Below, one piece after another: positions 54,847-63,860 of a DNA stretch of 64,000 nt. Position 1 is the stretch's first letter, and the number at the start of each line of letters is the position of its first letter. A program made the translations under genes and the position numbers. The stretch spans positions 248,001-312,000 of the forward strand of contig NZ_LSYT01000005.1 in assembly GCF_001602525.1 (NCBI RefSeq), written 5' to 3'. This stretch comes from Flavobacterium chilense (GTDB taxonomy: Bacteria > Bacteroidota > Bacteroidia > Flavobacteriales > Flavobacteriaceae). The notes under the pieces are model-generated. The model was not told the origin of the DNA. It worked only from the letters and a program-made list of their open reading frames with translations, and did not search any database.

Positions 54847-56226
54847 ATGAAAAACCATATTGCAAAATTTATCATTGTTGCTTTTATTTTGTTTGGAGGA
54901 ACATCGGCATCAGCACAAATGATTAAAACCAAAACTCCGGCTCGTGCCAAAGGACAACAAGATGTTTTACGTTTGGCAGCAGCACCTATTCCAACGGTTC
55001 GTGTCGCTTTTATCGGACTCGGAATGCGTGGTCCCGGAGCAGTTGAGCGTATGACTCATATTCCGGGTGTGGAAATTGTGGCACTTTGTGATATGTTAGA
55101 AAAAAACACACAATCAGCCAATGAAATTTTAACCAAAGCAGGATTCCCTAAAGCGCAGGAATTTTTTGGAGATGAAAATGCTTGGAGAAAAGTTACAGCG
55201 TTACCAAATGTTGATTTAGTTTATGTGGCTACAGATTGGAAACATCATGCGATTATTGGTGTTCAGGCGATGAAAGATGGAAAACATGTTGCAATAGAAG
55301 TTCCGGGAGCTTTGACCATGAAAGAAATCTGGGAGCTTATAGATACTTCTGAAAAGACCAGAAAACACTGTATGCAGCTTGAAAATTGTGTCTACGACTT
55401 CTTCGAACTCACTACTTTAAACATGGCGCAACAAGGTTTATTTGGAGAAATCCTTCATGCCGAAGGTTCTTACATTCATGGTTTACAACCTTTTTGGGGT
55501 GAATACTGGAACAACTGGAGAATGGATTACAACATTAAACATCGCGGAGATGTATACGCGACTCACGGAATGGGACCTGCTTGTCAGGCTTTGAATATCC
55601 ATCGTGGAGATAAAATGAATTTTCTGGTTTCTATGGATACCAAAGCAGTTGGAAATCCGGCTTACATTAAAGAAAAATCGGGTCAGGAAATAAAAGATTT
55701 TAGAAACGGAGATCACACCATGACTATGATTCGTACTGAAAACGGAAAAACAATACAGATTCAGCATGATGTTACTTCTCCCCGTCCGTACAGCAGAATG
55801 TATCAACTGAGCGGAACGAAAGGTTTTGCCAACAAATATCCGTTAGAAGGTTATGCTTTAGACGGAAAAGAATTAAGCGATGATGTTAAACCAAATCACG
55901 AAAAATTAAGCGCACACTCGTTTGTCCCTGAAGATGTCAAAAAAGCATTAATGGAAAAATACAAACATCCAATGGTAAAGAACATCGAGGAACAAGCCAA
56001 AAAAGTGGGCGGTCATGGCGGAATGGATTTTATAATGGATTATCGTTTAATTCATTGCCTTCAAAAAGGACTTCCGTTAGATATGGATGTTTACGATTTA
56101 GCCGAATGGTCCTGTTTAGGTCCGTTAACCGAAATCTCTCTTGATAATAATTCTTCACCTGTTCAAATTCCTGATTTCACGCGTGGCGGATGGAACAAAT
56201 TACAAAAATTAGAATTTTCAGAATAA
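54847..56226 (+). CDS. GH109-type alpha-N-acetylgalactosaminidase (Gfo/Idh/MocA fold)
   Basis: 459 aa with signal peptide (1-23, SASAQ). Rossmann glycine-rich loop VAFIGLGMRGPG (53-64) for tightly bound NAD, ALCDMLEKN, VAIEVPGA (Glu151), then the catalytic-domain blocks GLQPFWGEYWNNWRMDYN and VYATHGMGPACQALNIHRGDKM. This HGxGP block is characteristic of family GH109, whose founder removes GalNAc from blood group A antigen through an NAD-assisted mechanism. It is exported in a folded state or loaded in the periplasm. Last gene of the susC-side arm. Confidence 0.88.
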   Translation: MKNHIAKFIIVAFILFGGTSASAQMIKTKTPARAKGQQDVLRLAAAPIPTVRVAFIGLGMRGPGAVERMTHIPGVEIVALCDMLEKNTQSANEILTKAGFPKAQEFFGDENAWRKVTALPNVDLVYVATDWKHHAIIGVQAMKDGKHVAIEVPGALTMKEIWELIDTSEKTRKHCMQLENCVYDFFELTTLNMAQQGLFGEILHAEGSYIHGLQPFWGEYWNNWRMDYNIKHRGDVYATHGMGPACQALNIHRGDKMNFLVSMDTKAVGNPAYIKEKSGQEIKDFRNGDHTMTMIRTENGKTIQIQHDVTSPRPYSRMYQLSGTKGFANKYPLEGYALDGKELSDDVKPNHEKLSAHSFVPEDVKKALMEKYKHPMVKNIEEQAKKVGGHGGMDFIMDYRLIHCLQKGLPLDMDVYDLAEWSCLGPLTEISLDNNSSPVQIPDFTRGGWNKLQKLEFSE

Positions 56227-56270
56227 TTTATTCATTGGTTAGTTGATAGTTAAAACGAGAAAGAGGCTAT

Positions 56271-56500
56271 CCGAAAAGTATTGGGGAAAAAATCTGCTTC
56301 GGAGAAGCAAAATATTTATAGAAATCAGATTATTATCAATAGTAAAGCTCCAGCGGAGCGACATATTTCTTATATGACTCTATATTTCGCTCCGCTGGAG
56401 CTCTTTTATGGATGTCGTTTAATTTCTATAAATATTTTGCTCCGCTGGAGCTTAATCAAAAAATGGATATAATAAAATGAGATTACTCAATACTTTTCGG
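56271..56500. repeat. 230-bp nested palindromic element
   Basis: Terminal inverted repeats CCGAAAAGTATTG (56271-56283) and its complement (56488-56500). Inside, 19-bp perfect arms (56307-56325 and 56422-56440), then AGCTCCAGCGGAGCGA (56346-56361) with its complement at 56387-56402, and a third palindromic GCTCCGCTGGAGCT at 56439-56452. No transposase, and no clear target-site duplication. A MITE- or REP-like element. The 63-codon frame starting at 56281 is an accident of this repeat. Confidence 0.7.
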
Positions 56501-56529
56501 AAAACCTTTTCTTATTTTATATTTTAAAA

Positions 56530-56931
56530 TTACTTCCAGTTAAAAGTAATTTTCTTTTCTATTTCACTGCTTAAACTCAAAAACACAGGACAAGTCATTC
56601 CTGCACGTTCCAGAATTGTTCTGTTTTTTTCATCTTCAACACCCTGCATGTCAAAAACAATTTCGATTGCCCCAATTCGTCTTGGTTCAGCATTCATTAT
56701 TTTCGTTACTTCGGCAGTCGAACCAACAAAATCTACGTTTAAATCGCGTGCTTTGATTCCCATAATGGTCATCATACAACTCGCTAAAGCATTGGCAACT
56801 GTATCTGTTGGAGAAAATGCTTCTCCTTTTCCGTTATTGTCCAGTGGTGCATCAGAGATAATCTCACTTCCTGATTGCACATGAATTGATTTTGTTCTTA
56901 GATCTCCTAAATAGGTTACTTTTGATGTCAT
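56530..56931 (-). CDS. OsmC/Ohr-family peroxiredoxin-like protein
   Basis: 133 aa, cytoplasmic. Two reactive cysteines are present in the family positions: ALASCMMTIMGI and MTCPVFLSL. OsmC/Ohr proteins reduce organic hydroperoxides by a Cys-Cys cycle. The start ATG shares one nucleotide with the stop of the LysM gene upstream, so the two are translationally linked. Confidence 0.9.
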   Translation of the reverse strand: MTSKVTYLGDLRTKSIHVQSGSEIISDAPLDNNGKGEAFSPTDTVANALASCMMTIMGIKARDLNVDFVGSTAEVTKIMNAEPRRIGAIEIVFDMQGVEDEKNRTILERAGMTCPVFLSLSSEIEKKITFNWK

Positions 56932-59030
56932 TAATTTGCTACTTTTAAAGTTAAGTCTGAATCGTAATATAAAATGTAAACACCTTTATTAGCGTGTCCG
57001 CCATCTTCTTTTCTGTAAAACTGAAATTTATTGTCAACCTGTTCTGTTGTCATTAAATCTGCTGTTTCCTGATATGTTTTTCCTTGTACCAAACGCATCA
57101 TAGTGTCGAACGTAACATCAAATCCGCGAGTTGCATATGTACTTGGGTTTACTTTATTTTTCAATCGGTATTCTTTTTCAAAAACCAAAACTCCTGCTTC
57201 GTCGCTTTCGCGTGTTACAGACGGATACATCAATTTTAATTTTACCAAACTATCAAAACTAATTTCGTCAGTATCCAAAGTACTGTTTGGTTCTAAAATC
57301 ACCAATTGTACCTGACATGATTTTTGTGCATCCAATAATGCTTTAATCGTAGTCTTAACCATAGCCGTATTAGCTGTTTCCATTACCACATAGTTCATAC
57401 GATTTGGCAACAATAAACTTTTTAGGTTAGCTACATCCAAAGCTCCTGTTTCTGTCAAACCAGCAAAAACAACTCCTTTTTGATTTTGTTTGATATAACT
57501 GATAACCGATTCTTTTTTCTTATCAACCACAGCCACAATATTCCCGTTTTTCGCACGCATATAATCAAAAACAGCATTACGAACTACGTCATTTGATGGA
57601 ATGGTCTGGTATAAATTATCAATTGGGTTTGCTTTATCTTTTGATAATGGCGAAATGACCGGAATGTTATACAAACGCAATGTATTTGCTGTAGACTCGG
57701 CATTGTTTTGGTAAAATGGCCCGATAACGGCATTCGCATCCTGTAATTTATTTTGTGCCAGTAAATTTGAAACGTTTGAGCTGCTTTTGGTTTCCTGAGA
57801 ATCGTAAATCGCTACATCAATTGGTAATTTCAAAGTTCTCGCTGAATCGATTGCCATCAAAGCCCCTGAATAAAAATCAAGAGTCATATTCAGGAATTTA
57901 TCATTTTTAATTCGTGTAGCAGAACTTGTCGTATCATTTTGCATTTTAGCCAGATTAAACGGCAATAGTAAAACTAATTTCTGGCGATCTGTTTGTCCGC
58001 GTTTTTTAGTCAGTTCAACAACTTCAGGATTTACAGAAACCGTTTCAGATTTTACTTTGTCTATAATTTGTATTCCTCCTGTACTTTTATTTTCCAGCGC
58101 TTTTTCAATAGTTTGTGGTTGGTGTTCCTGCACCACAATTGGAGAAGGTGCTAAATATCCCGCAGGAACTTTTAAAACCATCCCTTCTTTTACCCCTTCA
58201 GAAAGTGACGGGTTTAATGCCGTTAATTCTTCCTGAGTAATATGAAATGTTCTTGATAAGCTATAAAAAGTCTCTTTTGGTTTTACCTGATAATCCATGT
58301 AAGAAGTTACTTTTTTTGTAGTTTCAGCTGTTTTTTTAACTTCAGCCGGTTTTGCAGAACTTACCGCTGCTGCAGCAGTTTCTGTTTTAGGAGCCGTTCC
58401 TTTTATTGTCAGTCGATATCCAACAGGTAAATTTGAAACAATTTCAGGATTGCGTTTTTCTAATTCTTCAATAGAAATACCATATTGTTTTGCAATCGAA
58501 AACTTAGTTTCTTTTGCCACCACATCATGATACACATATTTTTCCTGAACCAATGATTTAGTTGCCGGTTTTGCAGCTGCAGCCGAAACTGTTTTTGCTG
58601 TACTCCCTTTTCCCGGAATTACAAGAGTCTGCCCTGTTTGTAAGCCATCATGAACTAAAAAAGGATTTGCAGCTTTTAAAGCTTCATCAGAAATGCCATA
58701 TTTTTTTTCAATACCAAACAGTGTTTCTTTTGGCTGTACTTCATGCGTAGTGGCTTTTCCTGAAGCTGAATTTTTTACCTCTGCAGTTTCTGTTTTTGCC
58801 GTTGCTGATTTTGAAGCACTTGTTGGAATCAACAAAACCGTATTGGGTTTTACTCCATTTCTGGCATCCGGATTTAATGCATAAATATCATAAGGTGTAA
58901 CCTTAAATTTTACTGCAATCTGATTAATAGTCTCTCCGCTTGAAACCGTATATTTTACTACCTTTTCCTGCGAAAAAGCATTACTGGTTACAAAAAAAAC
59001 TAAAGACAATAATGTTGAATAATATTTCAT
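56931..59030 (-). CDS. LysM protein with PBP1-like (ABC substrate-binding) domain
   Basis: 699 aa. Signal peptide (1-20). Four LysM repeats at about 25-68, 93-137, 167-210 and 243-288, each with the pattern YxV-x2-GE/KET-x2-I/L. Residues about 350-695 resemble a type 1 periplasmic binding domain (KLVLLLPFNLAKMQ, YSGALMAIDSARTLKLPIDVAIYDSQETKSS, AVIGPFYQNNAESTANTLRLYNIPVISPLS). It should sit on peptidoglycan and sense or bind a small ligand. Overlaps the OsmC gene by one base at its 3' end. Confidence 0.87.
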   Translation of the reverse strand: MKYYSTLLSLVFFVTSNAFSQEKVVKYTVSSGETINQIAVKFKVTPYDIYALNPDARNGVKPNTVLLIPTSASKSATAKTETAEVKNSASGKATTHEVQPKETLFGIEKKYGISDEALKAANPFLVHDGLQTGQTLVIPGKGSTAKTVSAAAAKPATKSLVQEKYVYHDVVAKETKFSIAKQYGISIEELEKRNPEIVSNLPVGYRLTIKGTAPKTETAAAAVSSAKPAEVKKTAETTKKVTSYMDYQVKPKETFYSLSRTFHITQEELTALNPSLSEGVKEGMVLKVPAGYLAPSPIVVQEHQPQTIEKALENKSTGGIQIIDKVKSETVSVNPEVVELTKKRGQTDRQKLVLLLPFNLAKMQNDTTSSATRIKNDKFLNMTLDFYSGALMAIDSARTLKLPIDVAIYDSQETKSSSNVSNLLAQNKLQDANAVIGPFYQNNAESTANTLRLYNIPVISPLSKDKANPIDNLYQTIPSNDVVRNAVFDYMRAKNGNIVAVVDKKKESVISYIKQNQKGVVFAGLTETGALDVANLKSLLLPNRMNYVVMETANTAMVKTTIKALLDAQKSCQVQLVILEPNSTLDTDEISFDSLVKLKLMYPSVTRESDEAGVLVFEKEYRLKNKVNPSTYATRGFDVTFDTMMRLVQGKTYQETADLMTTEQVDNKFQFYRKEDGGHANKGVYILYYDSDLTLKVAN

Positions 59031-59123
59031 AATAAGGCTTAAAACAATTTAATTTCTAATTCAAAACAAGTTCGTAATTTCTCTTTAAATCAAGATTCCT
59101 GTCACTTTCAAATCCAGCGCCAA

Positions 59124-61040
59124 TTATTCTCTAAGATCAATTTCTACCTTGGCAATAATAATCTCTTTATATAACTCATCTTCTTCTTTTTTCTTGCATT
59201 TATAAAGCACTTCTTCCATATTTTGGTACTTATCTGAGTAAACATAGTACGAAAGACTGTTTATATTAAAAAAGAAACTAGCGTTAAAATCGCCAGAATC
59301 AATGAGTTTCATAATGAACTTATCTCTTAACATTGCGTCTGTAAATATACCTAAAACTAAGTAATAGCCGTTTGAAACTTCTCTAAGATTATCATAAACT
59401 TCAACCTTTACCGTTTTATCCGTTTTAAGCGGGTTTTCCTTTAGTTCGCGCTTCATTTCTTCTAAGGAAACTGCTTTTGAAGTTTCTGCCAAACCAGTTT
59501 TATTTTGATTTTTTATCGCTTCATCCTGATATTTTTTCAGTTTAATCAAAGCCACTTTATCGTCAAATTTTCGCGCTTCCATACTATAATAAGATGCCTT
59601 GCTGATATGACGTTTTATCTCAATAGTTTTCTGTGTATCCAGCGAATCAATTTTAGCAATCAAAAGCTGATTTTGTGCATCACCTTGCTCCTGCTGTATT
59701 TTGTAACGCTTGATTTCTTCCAGTGAAAGACGTTGTTGCAACGAAGTGTTGGTATTATTTTTTTCGCTTTCGCGGATTTTCTTCTTGTATTCCTGATTTT
59801 CTTCGACAGCAATTTTCTCTACTTTATTCATTAAACCGGCATACGCTTTTCGGTTTTCTGCCAGTTCTTTTTTTAATTGGGATGATAATTCGCTGGTTTT
59901 GCCAATGCTGGCGTAAGATTGTTTTTCTAATCGTTTTGATTCATCGACATTCAAAATATCCATTCTTTTTAAATCGATTAAATCATTATTCATTGTATTG
60001 ACTAATGAATCTAATTTTGCCATTAAAATATCCTGAACATTTTTATTGGCTTCCAGAACCAAACGCAGTTTTTCGACCGAATTTTCTTTTGATCCGTTCA
60101 TGTCATTCAGATTTACTTTTAAATCATTAATCTTTATGATTTTCTGATTCATTTCTTTCTGAACAACCAATCTGTCTTTTAAATCTTCTAATTCAACCGT
60201 TTTGGCTTTTCCTTTTTCAACTACCACTTGTTTTTCGGCAAGAGCCAGCATCAATTCTTCGCTTTCATTGGCAGGTTTTATTGCTGCAGTATTAATCGCT
60301 AATTTATTCCCTACAACCAAACCGTTTACAATTTCTGGATTTTGAGATTCTAACTGATCGATCGAAATGCCGTATTTTTTAGCAATCGAAAATTTGGTTT
60401 CCTTTGGCTCGACCACATGAAAAACAGTTTCCTGATTGATCACACGAACACGTCCGTCTAATGTTTTACGTTTATTTGGAATAGCAATCGTTTGTCCGAT
60501 TTGCAATCCGTTTTGTAATAACTCTTTGTTGAGATTTTCTAAATCCTGAACCGAAACATTGTATTGTCTGGCAATACTAAACAATGATTCTTTAGCAACA
60601 ACCTGATGTGTTACTTTTGAAGAAACAGTAATTTCAGTTTTAGAAAGATTCGCAGGGTTTTGCGGAATACTTAATTCCTGACCAATCTGAAGTCCATTGG
60701 CAAGAATTGGATTGGCATTTTGAATGGCTTCTACAGAAACATTGTATTGTTTCGACAAGCCAAAAAGAGTTTCTTTTGCCCCAACAATATGTGTAATTTG
60801 CTGGTTTGGGTTTTGCTTTTCTGCAGAGTGAACCGGAATCTTAATAATTTGATTGTCTTTGATTCCGTTTTGAGACTCGGGGTTGAGTTTGTAAATTTCA
60901 TCAACAGAAACCTTGTATTTTTGGGCAATAAAATAGGCAGTTTCTCCTTTTTGAATTTTGTGTTCAATAATTGAATCTTGCGCAGTTATTTTGTTAAAAG
61001 ACAAAATAAAGACAAGAGAAATCGTTAAAAAATCTCTCAT
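59124..61040 (-). CDS. LysM protein with coiled coil and SPOR-like C-terminus
   Basis: 638 aa. Signal peptide (1-20). Four LysM repeats at about 26-70, 83-127, 143-188 and 207-250. Residues about 255-520 are highly charged and predicted coiled coil (SEKLRLVLEANKNVQDILMAKL and following). The end (about 545-638) has NGYYLVLGIFTDAMLRDKFIMKLIDSG and YYVYSDKYQNMEEVLYKCKK, like a SPOR domain that binds denuded glycan strands. A cell-wall-bound envelope spacer or gliding-type component is a reasonable inference. Lies 93 nt upstream of the other LysM gene. Confidence 0.8.
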   Translation of the reverse strand: MRDFLTISLVFILSFNKITAQDSIIEHKIQKGETAYFIAQKYKVSVDEIYKLNPESQNGIKDNQIIKIPVHSAEKQNPNQQITHIVGAKETLFGLSKQYNVSVEAIQNANPILANGLQIGQELSIPQNPANLSKTEITVSSKVTHQVVAKESLFSIARQYNVSVQDLENLNKELLQNGLQIGQTIAIPNKRKTLDGRVRVINQETVFHVVEPKETKFSIAKKYGISIDQLESQNPEIVNGLVVGNKLAINTAAIKPANESEELMLALAEKQVVVEKGKAKTVELEDLKDRLVVQKEMNQKIIKINDLKVNLNDMNGSKENSVEKLRLVLEANKNVQDILMAKLDSLVNTMNNDLIDLKRMDILNVDESKRLEKQSYASIGKTSELSSQLKKELAENRKAYAGLMNKVEKIAVEENQEYKKKIRESEKNNTNTSLQQRLSLEEIKRYKIQQEQGDAQNQLLIAKIDSLDTQKTIEIKRHISKASYYSMEARKFDDKVALIKLKKYQDEAIKNQNKTGLAETSKAVSLEEMKRELKENPLKTDKTVKVEVYDNLREVSNGYYLVLGIFTDAMLRDKFIMKLIDSGDFNASFFFNINSLSYYVYSDKYQNMEEVLYKCKKKEEDELYKEIIIAKVEIDLRE

Positions 61041-61049
61041 ACATAGTAG

Positions 61050-61090
61050 GTTTAAAAAATTAAGGCATTACAAATGTAACGCCTTAATTT
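61050..61090 (-). terminator. Intrinsic terminator of guaA
   Basis: AAATTAAGGCATTAC pairs with GTAACGCCTTAATTT (61057-61090, one G-U pair) and on the minus strand is followed by TTTTTT. It ends only about 10 nt before the ATG of the LysM gene at 61040, so it may also control that gene. Confidence 0.75.
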
Positions 61091-61101
61091 GAAAAACAAT
61101 A

Positions 61102-62631
61102 CTATTCCCACTCAATTGTTGCTGGTGGTTTTGAGCTAATATCGTAAACGACACGGTTCACGCCTTTTACTTTATTTATAATGTCATTTGATACTTTCAT
61201 CAAGAAATCATAAGGTAAATGAACCCAGTCAGCCGTCATACCATCTGTTGATTCTACAGCTCTAAGCGCTACTACTTTTTCATACGTACGCTCATCCCCC
61301 ATGACACCAACACTGTTTACAGGAAGCAAGATTGCTCCAGCCTGCCAAACTTTGTCGTATAATCCCCATGATTTTAATCCGTCGATAAAAACAGCATCAA
61401 CATCTTGTAAAATCTGAACTTTCTCAGGAGTAATATCTCCTAAAATTCTGATCGATAATCCTGGTCCCGGGAAAGGGTGTCTTCCTAACAATTCAGGATC
61501 TATTCCTAAAGTAGCCCCTACTCTTCGAACTTCGTCTTTAAACAACATTCTAAGCGGTTCTACAATTTTTAATTTCATATAATCCGGCAATCCACCCACA
61601 TTGTGGTGCGATTTAATCGTTGCCGATGGTCCTTTTACCGAAACAGATTCGATTACGTCAGGATAAATAGTTCCTTGCGCCAACCATTTTACATCTTCGA
61701 TTAAGTGTGATTCATCATCAAAAACTTCGATAAATACACGGCCAATTGTTTTACGTTTGGTTTCAGGATCACTGATTCCGGCAAGTTCAGAAAGGAAACG
61801 ATCTCCGGCATCAACACCTTTTACGTTTAATCCCATTCCTTTATATTGGTTCAGTACATTTTCGAATTCGTTTTTACGAAGTAAACCGTTATTTACGAAA
61901 ATACAATATAAGTTTTTACCAATTGCCTGGTTCAATAAAACTGCTGCTACAGTAGAATCTACTCCGCCTGACAATCCTAAAACTACTTTATCATCTCCTA
62001 ATTTCTCTTTTAATTCTCCCACCATTTCTTCAACAAAAGCATTTGGTGTAAAGTTTTGAGGAACCTGAGCAATGTCTACTAAAAAGTTTTTCAGCATTTT
62101 TGATCCATCTGTAGAATGGAAAACTTCAGGATGATACTGAATTGCATAAGTCGTTTCGCCTTCGATTTTATAAGCAGCAAATTCTACATCATGTGTACTG
62201 GCTAATTTTACGGCATTAGTTGGTAAAGCCTTGATACTATCGCTATGACTCATCCAAACCTGACTGTTTTCTGAAACTCCGTTAAAGAAAACTTCATTCT
62301 CTTTAATGTAAGATAAATTAGCTCTACCATATTCTCTCGTATTCGAAGCCGCTACTTCTCCTCCGCTAAAGTGAGCTAAATATTGTGCGCCATAACAAAC
62401 TGCCAACATAGGAAGCTTGCCTCGAATTTGAGATAAATCAGGATGTGGAGCATCTTCTGCACGAACAGAAAAAGGGCTTCCTCCTAAAATTACGGCTTTA
62501 TAAGGTGATAAATCACTAGGAAAGTGATTGTAAGGGAAAATTTCGCAGAATATATTTAATTCGCGAACTCTACGCGCAATAAGCTGTGTATATTGCGATC
62601 CGAAATCTAAAATAAGTACGTTGTGTTGCAT
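61102..62631 (-). CDS. guaA: GMP synthase (glutamine-hydrolysing) GuaA
   Basis: 509 aa from the ATG at 62631 ([21 protein letters not shown]); a TTG at 62637 would add two residues but lies inside the -7 box. Glutaminase domain with nucleophile Cys79 ([10 protein letters not shown]) and the His-Pro-Glu of [10 protein letters not shown]-loop domain [15 protein letters not shown]-terminal dimerisation domain ends [16 protein letters not shown], the canonical end. It makes GMP from XMP, ATP and glutamine. Monocistronic by its own promoter and terminator. Confidence 0.97.
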   Translation of the reverse strand: MQHNVLILDFGSQYTQLIARRVRELNIFCEIFPYNHFPSDLSPYKAVILGGSPFSVRAEDAPHPDLSQIRGKLPMLAVCYGAQYLAHFSGGEVAASNTREYGRANLSYIKENEVFFNGVSENSQVWMSHSDSIKALPTNAVKLASTHDVEFAAYKIEGETTYAIQYHPEVFHSTDGSKMLKNFLVDIAQVPQNFTPNAFVEEMVGELKEKLGDDKVVLGLSGGVDSTVAAVLLNQAIGKNLYCIFVNNGLLRKNEFENVLNQYKGMGLNVKGVDAGDRFLSELAGISDPETKRKTIGRVFIEVFDDESHLIEDVKWLAQGTIYPDVIESVSVKGPSATIKSHHNVGGLPDYMKLKIVEPLRMLFKDEVRRVGATLGIDPELLGRHPFPGPGLSIRILGDITPEKVQILQDVDAVFIDGLKSWGLYDKVWQAGAILLPVNSVGVMGDERTYEKVVALRAVESTDGMTADWVHLPYDFLMKVSNDIINKVKGVNRVVYDISSKPPATIEWE

Positions 62632-62634
62632 GCG

Positions 62635-62642
62635 CAAAAATA
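62635..62642 (-). promoter_or_regulatory. -7 box of guaA, nearly leaderless
   Basis: TATTTTTG on the minus strand, followed by CGC and then the guaA ATG. Only 3 nt separate box and start, so transcription would begin at or near the ATG. Confidence 0.5.
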
Positions 62643-62666
62643 CTTTTTATTCTCGAAATTGAAAAA

Positions 62667-62708
62667 TCAGAACGTTGAAAAAATATTTTTTTTTTCAACG
62701 TTGCGATT
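62667..62708. repeat. AT-rich hairpin upstream of guaA
   Basis: AACGTTGAAAAAA pairs with TTTTTTCAACGTT, extended by AATC/GATT outside. It overlaps where the guaA -33 region would be. Confidence 0.5.
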
Positions 62709-62709
62709 T

Positions 62710-62818
62710 TGAGGTTCAAAGGATCAGAAACACAAAGGTTCAGAAGTTTATAAATTTATAAAAGTTTTTTTGCTTTGTTCCTCTGAACCTTTGCATCTTT
62801 GAACCTGAAAAACAAAAA
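62710..62818. repeat. CAAAGGTTC-type inverted repeat
   Basis: AGGTTCAAAGGATCAG and ACAAAGGTTCAGAAG (62711-62748) face CTCTGAACCTTTGCATCTTTGAACCT (about 62780-62807). The two halves can pair over most of their length. It fills the gap between guaA and the lipoprotein gene. Confidence 0.55.
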
Positions 62819-62870
62819 ACCAAAAACGTAAATATTTCGTATTTATCCAAAAACCCCTTTAAATTTAACT

Positions 62871-63398
62871 ATGAAATCAAAACTTATTGCCCTCACTCTT
62901 TTATTATCCTTGTTTTTAACATCTTGCAGCGCTGTAGATGACTTATTGAGTTTTACTATTTCTAATGCGACTTCAATTAAAATTCAAAGCACATCGCCTA
63001 TTAATTTACCATCAGAAATCATCACGCCTGATGTAACCACAAATTCTTCGGCTGAATTTCAAAACAACAAAACCAAAGCCAGTCTGGTAAAAGATGTCAA
63101 GATCAGATCTCTTAAATTAACCATTTCCGATCCGTCAGATAAAACTTTTACGTTTCTAAAATCAGTTCATTTGTACATCTCTACTACAGATTCTGATGAA
63201 ATCGAATTGGCTTATCAGGACAATATCAATTCTTCCAGCAATACAATTGACTTAATTTGTACCGATGCCAGATTAGATCAGTACATCAAAGCCGACAAAT
63301 ACAAAATCAGAACAAAAGTTACCTTAAAAGAAACATTAACTAAAGATGTAACCATAAAAGCAGATATGAAGTTTAGAGTAACTGCAGATCCGTTCTAA
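62871..63398 (+). CDS. Lipoprotein of unknown family with repeated 3' end
   Basis: 175 aa. Lipoprotein signal LFLTSC (Cys19). The mature part is beta-rich with alternating Thr/Ser and Lys (TISNATSIKIQSTSPINL, VKIRSLKLTISDPSDKTFTFLKSVHLYISTTDSDEIELAY). I do not recognise a family. The last 32 codons (from 63300) are found twice more downstream (63553 and 63761) with only synonymous changes. Confidence 0.78.
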   Translation: MKSKLIALTLLLSLFLTSCSAVDDLLSFTISNATSIKIQSTSPINLPSEIITPDVTTNSSAEFQNNKTKASLVKDVKIRSLKLTISDPSDKTFTFLKSVHLYISTTDSDEIELAYQDNINSSSNTIDLICTDARLDQYIKADKYKIRTKVTLKETLTKDVTIKADMKFRVTADPF

Positions 63399-63552
63399 AA
63401 AAGGTTCAAAGTTGCAAAGAGACAAAGGTTCAAAGGTTCAAGGGTAAACAAGGTGTAAAAATTTGTCCCTTTGAACCTTTATTTCTTTGTACCTTAAAAA
63501 GAAAAACCTCTGCCTCTTTGAACCTTTGCTTCTTTGCACCTCAAAAAAAAAA

Positions 63553-63652
63553 TACAAAATCAGAACAAAAGTTACCTTAAAAGAAACATTAACTAAAGAT
63601 GTAACTATAAAAGCAGATATGAAGTTTAGAGTAACTGCAGATCCATTCTAAA
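63553..63652 (+). pseudogene. Gene fragment, copy 2 of the lipoprotein 3' end
   Basis: 32 codons and a stop, identical in protein sequence to the C-terminus of the 62871-63398 product, without a start codon or signal peptide. Probably not translated on its own. Confidence 0.75.
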
Positions 63653-63760
63653 AAAGGTTCAAAGTTGCAAAGAGACAAAGATTCAAAGGTTCAAGGGTAA
63701 ACAAGGTGTAAAAATTTGTCCCTTTGAACCTTTGCTTCTTTGCACCTCAAAAAAAAAAAA

Positions 63761-63860
63761 TACAAAATCAGAACAAAAGTTACCTTAAAAGAAACATTAA
63801 CTAAAGATGTAACTATAAAAGCAGATATGAAGTTTAGAGTAACTGCAGATCCATTCTAAA
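63761..63860 (+). pseudogene. Gene fragment, copy 3 of the lipoprotein 3' end
   Basis: Same 32 codons and stop as copy 2, with no difference from copy 2 in the coding part. No start codon. Confidence 0.75.

Noticed and set aside
56281..56472. 63-codon frame inside the nested palindrome
   Set aside because: It begins with TTG and consists wholly of inverted-repeat sequence.
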